The translations under genes were made by a program, and so were the position numbers. Shown in pieces: positions 1-7,956 of a stretch of 64,000 nucleotides of DNA. The stretch comes from an alpha proteobacterium L41A (GTDB lineage Bacteria > Pseudomonadota > Alphaproteobacteria > Caulobacterales > Caulobacteraceae), in assembly GCA_000335735.1 (NCBI GenBank), contig AMYY01000016.1, positions 1 to 64,000 of the forward strand. Direction: 5' to 3'. Below the pieces are notes generated by a model that was not told the DNA's origin, made no database searches, and saw only the letters and a program-made list of their open reading frames with translations. Position 1 is the first letter of the stretch, and each line of letters starts with the position of its first letter.

Positions 1-21
1 GCCGCGCCTAGGGTGCCAAAG

Positions 22-83
22 CCCCCCTCCGTCACGGCGCTGAAGACGCGCCGCGCCACCTCCCCACTGCGTGGGGAGGAGAC
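22..83. repeat. Dispersed GGGGAGG palindromic repeat, copy 1
   Basis: Read on the minus strand, this stretch has the order GTCTCCTCCCC, a short spacer, GGGGAGGTGGCGCGGCG, then GCGCCGTGACGGAGGGG. The same order occurs at 17940-18006. It fills the gap downstream of the kinase gene that ends at 92, with its outer edge close to that stop codon. The core CTCCCC/GGGGAG forms a hairpin and could act as a terminator for the kinase gene. That role is inferred; the repetition is seen directly. Confidence 0.75.
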
Positions 84-91
84 ACTGGGTC

Positions 92-1108
92 TTACAGCTT
101 CAGCCCGTTCTCCTTGGCCAGGTCGACCAGCTTCACCATCGGGCGCGGGCCCCAGTGGGCGATGACTTCGGACGCCGCCAGCGAGCCCAGCTTGCCGGCC
201 TCTTCCAGCGTCAGGCCGCGCGCGAGGCCCAGCAGGAAGCCGGCGGCGTACTGGTCGCCGGCGCCGGTGGTGTCGATCACCTTGGCGACCGGATAGGCGG
301 CGACGAGGACGCGCTCGTCGCCCTTGATCACGACCGAGCCGTGCTCGCCGCGCGTGACGGCGGCGATCTCGACGATGGCGGCCAGTTTCGCGGCGGCGGC
401 GTCGAATTCTTCGGTCTCGAACAGGGCGCCCAATTCGGCCTCATTGGCCAGGACGATGTCGGCGGACTGGGTGATGAAGTCCAGCAGTTCGGCGCGCCAG
501 CGGGCGACGACGAAGGTGTCCGACAGAGTGATGGCCACCTTCCGGCCGGCCTTGTGCGCGGCGGCCGCGGCGCGTTCGAAGGCGGCGCGGGCGGGCGCGG
601 GGTCGAACAGATAGCCTTCCAGATAGACGATCTCGCTGGCCGCGATCAGGGCCTCGTCGATGTCGTCGGCATACAGCTGGTTCGCGGCGCCCAGGAAGGT
701 CGCCATGGTCCGCGCGCCGTCGGGCAGCACATTGATCAGGCAACGGCCGGTGCCGAAGCCCTGGTCGGCCCCGCCCGTCAGGACCGGGGTGTCGAAGTGG
801 ACGCCGGCGGCGCGGATATCGTGGGTGAAGACCTGGCCCAGCGTATCGTCGGCGACCTTGCCGATATAGGCCGCGCGCCCGCCGAACGCGCCGACGCCCG
901 CTACCGTGTTGCCGGCCGAACCGCCCGAGGCCTCGACCCCCGGCGCCATGGCGTCATACAGGGCGGCGCTGCGTTCGGCGTCGACCAGCTGCATGGAGTT
1001 GGGCGCCAGGTTCTGGGCCGTCAGGAAGGCGGCGTCGCAGGGGCTGAGGACATCGACGATGGCGTTGCCGACGGCGCAGACATCATAGTGGGCGGTGTTC
1101 TGGGTCAT
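92..1108 (-). CDS. PfkB-family carbohydrate/adenosine kinase
   Basis: A 338-residue ribokinase-fold (PfkB) kinase, probably phosphorylating adenosine or a related nucleoside/sugar with ATP in the cytoplasm. The N-terminal PfkB glycine motif SGGSAGN is at residues 61-67. The C-terminal signature DTTGAGD spans about 279-285, with the family's catalytic base Asp at 285. Overall layout, including the early VGNAIVDV strand, matches proteins annotated as adenosine kinase in alphaproteobacteria, but specificity within PfkB cannot be fixed by eye. ATG at 1108 is preceded by TAAGG seven bases upstream. It is transcribed divergently from the ATP-grasp gene at 1201, with a perfect palindrome (1151-1172) between them. 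Confidence 0.88.
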   Translation of the reverse strand: MTQNTAHYDVCAVGNAIVDVLSPCDAAFLTAQNLAPNSMQLVDAERSAALYDAMAPGVEASGGSAGNTVAGVGAFGGRAAYIGKVADDTLGQVFTHDIRAAGVHFDTPVLTGGADQGFGTGRCLINVLPDGARTMATFLGAANQLYADDIDEALIAASEIVYLEGYLFDPAPARAAFERAAAAAHKAGRKVAITLSDTFVVARWRAELLDFITQSADIVLANEAELGALFETEEFDAAAAKLAAIVEIAAVTRGEHGSVVIKGDERVLVAAYPVAKVIDTTGAGDQYAAGFLLGLARGLTLEEAGKLGSLAASEVIAHWGPRPMVKLVDLAKENGLKL

Positions 1109-1150
1109 TGTCGCGCCTTAGCCGGTGAATGGCCGCACGTCACCCGAAAT

Positions 1151-1172
1151 CATATAAGGAAGGCCTTATATG
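1151..1172. promoter_or_regulatory. Palindrome between divergent genes, candidate operator
   Basis: Two perfect 9-base arms, CATATAAGG and CCTTATATG, are separated by four bases. They lie 43 bases upstream of the kinase start and 29 bases upstream of the ATP-grasp start. The AT-rich arms stand out against the GC-rich surroundings. A shared operator, or a hairpin in one of the two leaders, are both possible. No regulator is identified. Confidence 0.5.
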
Positions 1173-1200
1173 CCCCGCGTCGCTTCGGTATGAGGACCGC

Positions 1201-2070
1201 ATGACCCAGATCGCCGTCCTGACCCCCGACCCCGCCGACAAATCCTACATCGGCCGCTGGCCCGAGGTGCTGAAACGGTTGAAGGCGACGCTGGAGAGCA
1301 CGGGCGCGACCGTCGTCGCCACGCCATGGACCGATCATGTCGAGGACGCGTCGGGTCTAGCGGCCTATGACCTTATCCTGCCCGTCATCGCCTGGGGCTA
1401 TCACCGCGATCATGGCCGCTGGCTGAAAGCGTGCGCGACGTGGAGCGCGGCCGGCCTGCCGGTCGCCAATCCGGCCGAGGTGCTACGCTGGAACTCGGAC
1501 AAGACCTATCTGGCGCGGCTGGCGGACAAGGGCGTGCCGATCCCGCCAACCCGCTGGACCGACCGCGTGACCCAGGATCAGGTGGACGCCGCCTTCGCCG
1601 AGACGCGCGCGCCGGTGCTGATCGTCAAGCCGACGGTGTCGGCCGGGGCGTTTCGCACCCTGCGCCTGGCGCCCGGCGAGATATTGAGCGACGCGCCCGA
1701 CGGCGCGGCGATGATCCAACCCTATCTGAAGTCGATCGAGACCGAGGGCGAAACCTCGCTGCTGTTCTTCGGCGGCCGATTCAGCCATGCGGTCAACAAA
1801 CGGCCGGTTCCCGGCGACTTCCGCATCCAGGTCCAGTTCGGCGGCCTGTATGGGGCCGTGACGCCGGACGCGGCGGCGATGGCCCTGGCGCAGCAGGTGC
1901 TGGCCGCCATCGACGAACCGCTGCTCTACGCCCGCATCGACGTGGCCCGCGACGACGGCCGATGGGTGCTGATGGAGGCCGAACTGATCGAGCCGGACTT
2001 CTATCTGGACCACGACCCGGCGAACGGCGCCGGCTTCGCCGAGGCTGTGATGGCGCGGCTTGAGGCCTAG
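1201..2070 (+). CDS. ATP-grasp (glutathione synthetase-like) ligase
   Basis: A 289-residue cytoplasmic protein with the ATP-grasp fold of the glutathione synthetase/RimK superfamily: it would join a carboxylate to an amine using ATP. Visible support is the central VLIVKPTVSAGA strand carrying the ATP-binding Lys, a FFGGRFSHAVNKRP segment, and the C-terminal acidic metal-binding LMEAELIEPDFYLD motif. The acceptor is unknown; this short family is often labelled glutathione synthase-like without proof. ATG at 1201 was chosen over an upstream in-frame start at 1129 because GAGGA lies just before it and the protein then begins directly in the first strand. Its TAG stop overlaps the cheW stop from the other strand in a shared CTAG. 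Confidence 0.8.
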   Translation: MTQIAVLTPDPADKSYIGRWPEVLKRLKATLESTGATVVATPWTDHVEDASGLAAYDLILPVIAWGYHRDHGRWLKACATWSAAGLPVANPAEVLRWNSDKTYLARLADKGVPIPPTRWTDRVTQDQVDAAFAETRAPVLIVKPTVSAGAFRTLRLAPGEILSDAPDGAAMIQPYLKSIETEGETSLLFFGGRFSHAVNKRPVPGDFRIQVQFGGLYGAVTPDAAAMALAQQVLAAIDEPLLYARIDVARDDGRWVLMEAELIEPDFYLDHDPANGAGFAEAVMARLEA

Positions 2071-2519
2071 GCCGCCTCGCGCACGGGCGGCAGCAGAGCG
2101 TCCAGGTCGAGCAGGCTGATCAGCGCGCTGTCGACGGCGAAGACGCCCGACACCACGCCCGCGACGTGACCGTCGCCCATGTTCGGCGGATCCTGCCGCG
2201 CGGCTTCGTCCAACTGCATGATGTCCGACACCCCCTCGACCAGCAGGCCGACGGTGCGTTCGCCGCAGCGGACGACGACGATGGCGTGGCGCGCGGAGGG
2301 TTCGGTCGTGGGCAGGCCCAGCCTGACCGCGAGGTCGATGATCGGCAGCACCGTCCCGCGCAGGTTGACCACGCCCTTCATATAGGCCGGCGCGCCGGGA
2401 AGGGGCGTGGTCGCCGTCCAGCCCCGGATCTCCAGCACTGAGGTGATGTCGATGCAGAAGGCCTGGTCCCCGACGCGGAAACCGACCAGCTCTCTTTTGC
2501 CAAGGGCTTGGTTCGTCAT
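2067..2519 (-). CDS. cheW: Chemotaxis coupling protein CheW
   Basis: A 150-residue CheW-domain protein, the adaptor joining chemoreceptors to the CheA kinase. Typical segments are visible: FRVGDQAFCIDI near the start, PGAPAYMKGVVNLRG around the middle, and the DLAVRLGL and AIVVVRCGERTVGLLVEGVSDI strands that follow. It lies directly downstream of the chemoreceptor gene, whose TGA overlaps this ATG by one base (TGATG), so the two are almost certainly translated together. No cheA is in the window. The pair may therefore feed a chemotaxis kinase encoded elsewhere. Confidence 0.93.
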   Translation of the reverse strand: MTNQALGKRELVGFRVGDQAFCIDITSVLEIRGWTATTPLPGAPAYMKGVVNLRGTVLPIIDLAVRLGLPTTEPSARHAIVVVRCGERTVGLLVEGVSDIMQLDEAARQDPPNMGDGHVAGVVSGVFAVDSALISLLDLDALLPPVREAA

Positions 2520-4036
2520 CAGAACTCCTCCCAGTCGGATTGGACGGCGGCCACAGCGGCCTGTCCGCCGCCTGCGGCCATTCGTGCGCGGGCGGGGGCG
2601 GCATGGGCGCGGGCGAAGCTTTCGACGCGGGCCTTCATCTGCTGGACGGCGGGCTGACGGATCGGCGTGGGGGCGTTGGCGGCGACCTGGCTGGTCTCGA
2701 AGCGGCCGACCAGTTCGGCCAGTTCGGCGGCCTCGCGGCTCAGGCTCAGGCTGGCGGCGGTCGACTGTTCGACCATGGCCGCGTTCTGCTGGGTGACCTG
2801 ATCCATCTGGTTCACCGCCGTATTGACCTCGGCCAGACCCACCGCCTGCTCCTGGGTCGAGGCGCGGATCTCGCTCATCAGGGTGGTGATCTCCTCGATC
2901 CGGCCCGCAATGCCCGCCAGGGCTTCGCCCGACTGGCGCACCAGAACCACCCCGTCCTTGACCTGGCTGGAGCTGGCCGAGATCAGCGTCTTGATCTCCT
3001 TGGCCGAGTCCGCCGAACGCTGGGCCAGCGCCCGCACTTCCGAGGCGACGACGGCGAAGCCGCGACCGGCCTCGCCCGCACGCGCGGCCTCGACCCCGGC
3101 GTTCAGGGCCAGAAGGTTGGTCTGGAAGGCGATCTCGTCGATGACGCCGATGATCTGGCTGATCTGATCCGACGAGCGTTCGATCTCGCCCATGGCGGCG
3201 ACGGCCTTCTGCACGACCACGCCGCCGCTCTCGGCCTGGCTGCGTCCCTGGGTGACGACCCCGTCCGCCGCCTGGGCGTTCTCGGCGGTCTTGCGCACGG
3301 TCGCGGTGATCTGATCGAGCGCGGCGGCGGTTTCCTCCAGGCTGGCGGCCTGTTGTTCGGTGCGGCGCGACAGGTCCTCGGCCGCGCTGCTGATCTCCTG
3401 CGCGCCCGACTGCATCGAGCCGGCGTTGACGCCGATCACCCCCACCGCCTCGTCCAAAGCGCCCATGGCCTGGTTGAAGTTGTCGCGCAGGACGGCGTAG
3501 TCGCCGGGGAACTCATCCTGGATGCGATAGGACAGGTCGCCCGCCGCCATGGCCGACAGGCCCTTGGCGGTGCCCGCGACGACGGCGGCCTGGACCTGGG
3601 CGGCCTCGCGCTCGATCTCGGCGCGGCGCTCGCGTTCCTGCTCCACCGCAGTCACGTCCATGGCGAACTTGACCACCTTGTAGGGGCGGCCGTCCTTGTC
3701 GAGGATCGGGTTGTAGCTCGCCTCGATCACGACCCGCTTGCCGCCCTTGCCGTAGCGAACGAACTTGTCGGCGACGAACTCGCCGGCGTTCAACCGGCGC
3801 CAGAACTCGGCATAGGCGGGCGTCTGCGCCTCCGCCGGATCGACGAACATCCGGTGATGGCGGCCGACGATCTCGCCGAGTTCATAGCCGATGACCGACA
3901 GGAAGTTCGCGTTCGCCTCGCGCACCGTCCCATCCAGGTCGAACTGGATCACCGCCTGAGACCGATCAACCGCGGCCAACATGGCTTGCAACTCGACAAG
4001 CTTGCCGTCGTCCCGAGGCTTACCAAAAACGCGCAT
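2519..4036 (-). CDS. Soluble PAS-domain methyl-accepting chemotaxis protein
   Basis: A 505-residue chemoreceptor with no membrane segment and no signal peptide. Domain order is one PAS domain (about 20-135), a HAMP-like linker (about 150-205), then the long antiparallel signalling coiled coil. The conserved hairpin tip EIAFQTNLLALNAGVEAARAG is near residues 301-321 with its adjoining RGFAVVASEVRALAQRSA. The protein ends in DWEEF after an Ala/Gln-rich linker, matching the xWxxF pattern of CheR/CheB-tethering pentapeptides. It presumably senses an intracellular cue such as redox state or energy through the PAS pocket; the ligand is unknown. It forms an operon with cheW. Confidence 0.93.
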   Translation of the reverse strand: MRVFGKPRDDGKLVELQAMLAAVDRSQAVIQFDLDGTVREANANFLSVIGYELGEIVGRHHRMFVDPAEAQTPAYAEFWRRLNAGEFVADKFVRYGKGGKRVVIEASYNPILDKDGRPYKVVKFAMDVTAVEQERERRAEIEREAAQVQAAVVAGTAKGLSAMAAGDLSYRIQDEFPGDYAVLRDNFNQAMGALDEAVGVIGVNAGSMQSGAQEISSAAEDLSRRTEQQAASLEETAAALDQITATVRKTAENAQAADGVVTQGRSQAESGGVVVQKAVAAMGEIERSSDQISQIIGVIDEIAFQTNLLALNAGVEAARAGEAGRGFAVVASEVRALAQRSADSAKEIKTLISASSSQVKDGVVLVRQSGEALAGIAGRIEEITTLMSEIRASTQEQAVGLAEVNTAVNQMDQVTQQNAAMVEQSTAASLSLSREAAELAELVGRFETSQVAANAPTPIRQPAVQQMKARVESFARAHAAPARARMAAGGGQAAVAAVQSDWEEF

Positions 4037-4106
4037 CCCTTTGGCCTCCCTATGGATTTTTCAAGCTTAATCCCACACAACCCCTTTAGAAGGACTATGG
4101 CCCTGG

Positions 4107-4118
4107 TTAGCATGCTAA
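4107..4118. promoter_or_regulatory. Perfect palindrome, candidate MarR operator
   Basis: TTAGCATGCTAA is a 12-base perfect palindrome lying between the divergent chemoreceptor start (4036) and the MarR start (4208). MarR dimers commonly bind such symmetric sites near their own promoter, so autoregulation is a reasonable inference. Nothing here proves which protein binds it. Confidence 0.4.
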
Positions 4119-4122
4119 GGCT

Positions 4123-4152
4123 CAACCACGGCGAGTGTGGTCTTCGTGGTTG
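4123..4152. promoter_or_regulatory. Inverted repeat in the MarR leader
   Basis: CAACCACG (4123-4130) and CGTGGTTG (4145-4152) are exact 8-base inverted arms around 14 bases. The element ends 55 bases before the GTG start of the MarR gene and closely follows the palindrome at 4107. It could be a second operator half-site pair or a leader hairpin. Confidence 0.35.
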
Positions 4153-4207
4153 CGTTCATTGTTGCCACTCAAAACGACGGGCCGTCGGACGGCTCTCCGA
4201 GGACGCC

Positions 4208-4696
4208 GTGCCCAACATCCACGCCTTGTCGCCCAGCCTCTCGCGCGAGGCCTTGCAGCTGAAGGTCGCCATGCAGGTCATGTTGACCGCGCGGCGATGG
4301 AAGCTCTGGATGGGCGAGATGTTTCGGAACGCAGGCCATACCGGCGCGCCGATCGTCGTCCTCTACCACCTGGCCGATGAGCCAAAGGGGCTGACGCTTT
4401 CCGAACTGTCGGTCAGGATGGAGCTGTCAGGCGCATCCTTGACGCGATTGGTGCAGAGGCTCGAACGCGACGGCTTCGTCAGTCGCCATCGTATGATCGG
4501 TGATGGGCGGTCGTGGCTCATCATCATGGAACCGGCCGGTCGCGCGGAGATGCAGGCGTTCGAAGTCCATGCCGCCGCCATGCGGCAGAGGGTCTTTGAG
4601 GGGATTCCGGAAGACGACCTGGCCACCGTGGTCAGGGTGATGAACGCCGTGGCCGATAAACTGGCGGAAGGGCCAGAAGGCGCGACGCGGCCCTAG
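4208..4696 (+). CDS. MarR-family transcriptional regulator
   Basis: A 162-residue winged-helix regulator. The recognisable core is KGLTLSELSVRMELSGASLTRLVQRLERDGFVSRH, with the wing RMIGDGRSWLIIMEPAGR after it. It would act as a dimer on DNA and release in response to a small ligand. GTG at 4208 is chosen because GAGGA ends four bases before it; the only in-frame ATGs further in would remove the dimerisation helix. Upstream frame continuation is antisense to the chemoreceptor and is not part of the gene. The 3' end shares a CTAG with the nth stop codon. Targets are not evident, apart from possible autoregulation through the palindromes upstream. Confidence 0.85.
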   Translation: MPNIHALSPSLSREALQLKVAMQVMLTARRWKLWMGEMFRNAGHTGAPIVVLYHLADEPKGLTLSELSVRMELSGASLTRLVQRLERDGFVSRHRMIGDGRSWLIIMEPAGRAEMQAFEVHAAAMRQRVFEGIPEDDLATVVRVMNAVADKLAEGPEGATRP

Positions 4697-5436
4697 ACGC
4701 CCTCGCCCAGCGCCATCAGGCCCGCTCGCGACGGGCACAGGTCGGCGATGATGCAGGACAGACATTTGGGCTTTCGCGCCGTGCAGGTATAGCGGCCGTG
4801 CAGGATCAGCCAGTGGTGCGCCTTGGGCAGCCAGTCCTCCGGCACGACCTTGAACAGCTGGGCCTCAACCTTGTCCGGCGTTCCGGCATTGGCCAAGCCT
4901 AGCCGGTGCGAGACGCGAAAGACGTGGGTGTCCACGGCGATGGCCGCCTCGATCCCGAGTTCGTTCAGCACCACCGAGGCCGTCTTTCGACCCACCCCCG
5001 GCAGGGCCTGAAGATCGGCGCGGTTCAGCGGAACCTCGCCATCATGCTGCTCCAGCACGATGCGGCTCAGCGCAATGACGTTCCGCGCCTTGCCGCGATA
5101 AAGGCCGATGGAGGCGATGTAGGGGATCAGCCCCTCCTCGCCGAGGGCCAGCATCTTCCCCGGCGTGTCCGCGACCTTGAACAGCCGCTCGGTCGCCTTG
5201 TTGACCGACACGTCCGTGGCCTGGGCCGACAGGGCCACGGCGACGACGAGAGTGAAGGGGTTGGAGAATTCCAGCTCGGTCTTGGGCTCCGGCATAACGC
5301 CGGACAGGCGTTCGAAGATCGCCTCGACGCGATCTTCGTCGGGCGGCCAGCGCAGGACCGGGATGGCCGCCCCGGTCATTACGGCCGGGCGTTTGGCAGG
5401 CTTGGCGGCGGGCTTTCTGGCCTTGGCGGGCTTCAT
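4693..5436 (-). CDS. nth: Endonuclease III, base-excision repair
   Basis: A 247-residue DNA glycosylase/AP lyase that removes oxidised pyrimidines. LSAQATD is at 69-75, the helix-hairpin-helix LPGVGRKTA near 145-153 carries the catalytic Lys151, and Asp169 follows in VDTHVFRVS. The [4Fe-4S] cluster cysteines are 218, 225, 228 and 234 in the classic C-x6-C-x2-C-x5-C spacing. A Lys/Ala/Pro-rich extension of about 25 residues precedes the conserved start, longer than in E. coli Nth (211 residues). Its ATG overlaps the amine-oxidase stop by four bases (ATGA), so the two are in one operon. Confidence 0.95.
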   Translation of the reverse strand: MKPAKARKPAAKPAKRPAVMTGAAIPVLRWPPDEDRVEAIFERLSGVMPEPKTELEFSNPFTLVVAVALSAQATDVSVNKATERLFKVADTPGKMLALGEEGLIPYIASIGLYRGKARNVIALSRIVLEQHDGEVPLNRADLQALPGVGRKTASVVLNELGIEAAIAVDTHVFRVSHRLGLANAGTPDKVEAQLFKVVPEDWLPKAHHWLILHGRYTCTARKPKCLSCIIADLCPSRAGLMALGEGV

Positions 5437-6749
5437 GCCTCGCTGTCGTCCTCGGGACGACGCGGGTCAAGACCCAGGCCCTTGAGCGCTTGGGCGGTCA
5501 GGGCGGTGTCGGCGGCGCGCTCGCCCTCCATCCAGGCGCCGTGGGCCGTGCCGTAATAGACCGGCGCCGTCGCCTCGCCGGCCAGGAAGATCCGATCCTC
5601 GACCGACGTACGCAGCTTCGCGCGGTCCGCCGCATGGCCCGGCAAGGCATGGGAATAGGCGCCGCGCGACCACGGATCGACGCCCCATGCGCTGACCGCG
5701 ACCGCCTCCAGTCGCCGCCGCATGTCCGATCCCAGGGCCGCGACCAGTTCGGACACGGCGAAGTCGAACAGGGCGGCCGGCCCTTGCGCCTCAAGCCCCC
5801 AGGCCAGGTCGGCGCCGAAATAGGCCTCGATCATCGGCCGACCGAACGGCCGCAGGTGATAGCCGCCGGTCTCGGCCGTATCGGTTCGGGTCCACAACTG
5901 GGTGTCGGGCTGGAAATCGCCGGCGCCGCGCACGGTCATATGCACCTTGGACGCCAGGCCCAGCGGCACGCCCGCCGTCGCCTCGAGCAAGGCCGGCGCC
6001 GGCGGATCGATGCGAATTGCCTCGCCGGCGATCAGGCTGTTGGGCACGGTCAGGATGACGATCCGCGCCGTTAGCTCGCCGCGATTGGTCTCCAGCCGCA
6101 GCACCGGTCCGGAGCGGTCGATGCGGCTGACGGCGCAGTCTGTCACCGTGATGGGCGAAACAGCCTGCCCCAGGCGCGCGATCAGCCGGCCATAGCCTTC
6201 GCGCACCCGCCAGTTCACGCCGGTGTCGCCATAGGCGTCGTAATCCAGACTGGACACCTCGGCGAACCGTGCGCCGTTCAGGGCGCCGGAGATGGCGTCC
6301 ATGCGCGGGTTCCAGCGACAGTCGGGATCGAAGAAGTCCGACGCCGGGCGATCCTCACCGCGCGCTGCGGCCTCGGTCACCCGCTGGTCGAAGGCGGCGA
6401 AGGCCTCGCCGAACGCGGCCTGATCCGCGCGGGTCATCTCGTGATCGAAGGCCTGGGTGCGCCAGGGCGGCGGGGTCTGATCCAGCGTCAGCCCCTCGGC
6501 CTCGACCCGTCCGGCCAGCACATTGTCGTCGGCCGAATGCAGCCAGCCGCAGCCCATGTCCAACCCTTCGCCCTCGGCCAGGACTGTCCAGGCGCGCCCG
6601 CCGATCCGGTCGCGGGCCTCCAGCACCAGAACCGACAGGCCGGGCCGCAGCAGACGGCGGGCTGCGGCGATGCCGGCGGCGCCTGCGCCGATCACCACGA
6701 CATCGACCTGGGACGGCACGGGCTGGACGGCGGAGATGCGGGCGTTCAT
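5433..6749 (-). CDS. FAD-dependent amine oxidase
   Basis: A 438-residue flavoprotein of the monoamine oxidase/polyamine oxidase superfamily. The N-terminal dinucleotide-binding motif VVIGAGAAGIAAARRL (about 18-33) is followed by LVLEARDRIGGRAWT, and the C-terminal FAD-closing motif IFLAGEATAPVYYGTAHGAWMEGERAA is intact. It would oxidise an amine or a protoporphyrin-like substrate with oxygen as acceptor; the substrate cannot be read from sequence. It has no signal peptide. It is the first gene of the pair with nth (four-base overlap) and its promoter region faces the emrA gene. Confidence 0.85.
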   Translation of the reverse strand: MNARISAVQPVPSQVDVVVIGAGAAGIAAARRLLRPGLSVLVLEARDRIGGRAWTVLAEGEGLDMGCGWLHSADDNVLAGRVEAEGLTLDQTPPPWRTQAFDHEMTRADQAAFGEAFAAFDQRVTEAAARGEDRPASDFFDPDCRWNPRMDAISGALNGARFAEVSSLDYDAYGDTGVNWRVREGYGRLIARLGQAVSPITVTDCAVSRIDRSGPVLRLETNRGELTARIVILTVPNSLIAGEAIRIDPPAPALLEATAGVPLGLASKVHMTVRGAGDFQPDTQLWTRTDTAETGGYHLRPFGRPMIEAYFGADLAWGLEAQGPAALFDFAVSELVAALGSDMRRRLEAVAVSAWGVDPWSRGAYSHALPGHAADRAKLRTSVEDRIFLAGEATAPVYYGTAHGAWMEGERAADTALTAQALKGLGLDPRRPEDDSEA

Positions 6750-6870
6750 GGGCTCAGGACATACATGAAAACGGGTCGTGATCGGCGCCGTCCCGATCGC
6801 CTATTGATTTTTGGACGGCGGGGTCCATTTTAGCGCCGCTTCAAAACGTCGCACCTCCCCCGGATTTTCC

Positions 6871-7956
6871 ATGTCGCCTGAACTCAAGAAACGCCTGCCG
6901 CTGTTCGCGGCCGCCCTCGTCGGCCTGGCCCTGATGGTGGGCGGCATCGTCTGGTGGGTGAACGGCCAGCGTTGGGAAAGCACCGACAACGCCTTCGTCC
7001 AGGCGGACACAACCCTGGTCAGCCCGCAACTGTCCGGCCGGGTCACCGAGGTTCTGGTGGGCGACAACCAGCGGGTTGCGGCAGGCCAGATCCTCGTCAA
7101 GTTGGACGATTCCGACCAGAAGGCCCAGCTCGCTCAGGCCGAGGCCAATCTGGCCGCCGCCATCGCCGCCGTCGGCCATGTCGACGCCCAGGCCGAGCAG
7201 GAACAGGCGACCATCGCCGCCCGCGCCGCCTCGGTCGCCCAGGCCAACGCCCAGGCTGGCCTGGCCCGCGCCGAGGTCGATCGCTACGGCAAGCTGGCCG
7301 AACAGGGCTGGGTCTCGCAACAGCGCATCCAGACCGAGCGCGCCTCGGCCACCGCCGCCGCCGCCAGCGTCCAGCAGGCCCAGGCCGCCCTGGTCGCCGA
7401 ACAACGCACCGCCGGGGTTCTGGGCTCGACCCGCCAGCAGAGCGTCGCCGCTGTCGAACAGGCCCGCGCCGTCGTCGATCAGGCTCGCATCGCGCTGGAG
7501 CGCACCGTCATCCGCGCCCCGGTCGCCGGCGTCGTCGGCGCCCGCAGCGTGCGGCCCGGCCAGTATGTCAACGCCGGCACGCAACTGCTGTCGGTCGTGC
7601 CCCTGACCAACACCTACATCGTCGCCAACTTCAAGGAGACGCAGCTGGACAAGGTGCGCCTGGGCCAGACCGTCGAGATTTCCGCCGACGCCTTCCCCGG
7701 CCGCAAGATCGAGGGTCGCGTCGACAGCTTCGCCCCCGCCACAGGGTCGGAGTTCGCCCTGATCCCGGTCGAGAACGCCACGGGCAACTTCACCAAGATC
7801 ACCCAGCGCGTGCCCGTCCGCATCGTCGTCAGCGGCGCAGACCGCAGCCTGGCCCTGCGTCCGGGCCTGTCGGTGGACGTCAAGATCGACCTGAAGAGCC
7901 AGGGCGGCCAGAGCTTCGCGGAAGCCGCCACGACGACCGGGGCCGCAGGCCAGTGA
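6871..7956 (+). CDS. emrA: EmrA/HlyD membrane-fusion protein of an efflux pump
   Basis: A 361-residue periplasmic adaptor with an N-terminal membrane anchor (about 8-28), a biotinyl-lipoyl-like half (ESTDNAFVQADTTLVSPQLSGRV), a long Ala/Gln-rich helical hairpin, the returning lipoyl half (RTVIRAPVAGVVGARSV) and a beta-barrel (NTYIVANFKETQLDKVRLGQ). It couples the inner-membrane EmrB-type pump to an outer-membrane channel. ATG at 6871 is preferred to an upstream TTG at 6811 because it starts immediately before the anchor; no clear ribosome site is visible for either. Its TGA overlaps the GTG of the next gene (GTGA). Confidence 0.9.
   Translation: MSPELKKRLPLFAAALVGLALMVGGIVWWVNGQRWESTDNAFVQADTTLVSPQLSGRVTEVLVGDNQRVAAGQILVKLDDSDQKAQLAQAEANLAAAIAAVGHVDAQAEQEQATIAARAASVAQANAQAGLARAEVDRYGKLAEQGWVSQQRIQTERASATAAAASVQQAQAALVAEQRTAGVLGSTRQQSVAAVEQARAVVDQARIALERTVIRAPVAGVVGARSVRPGQYVNAGTQLLSVVPLTNTYIVANFKETQLDKVRLGQTVEISADAFPGRKIEGRVDSFAPATGSEFALIPVENATGNFTKITQRVPVRIVVSGADRSLALRPGLSVDVKIDLKSQGGQSFAEAATTTGAAGQ

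Noticed and set aside
71..1204. Long open frame on the plus strand across the kinase gene
   Set aside because: Antisense shadow of the PfkB kinase gene, caused by high GC; composition is Gly/Arg/Ala-rich with no domain.
2540..4207. A 718-codon plus-strand frame running into the MarR gene
   Set aside because: The first two-thirds are antisense to the chemoreceptor and have no motif; only the part from GTG 4208 is a MarR gene.
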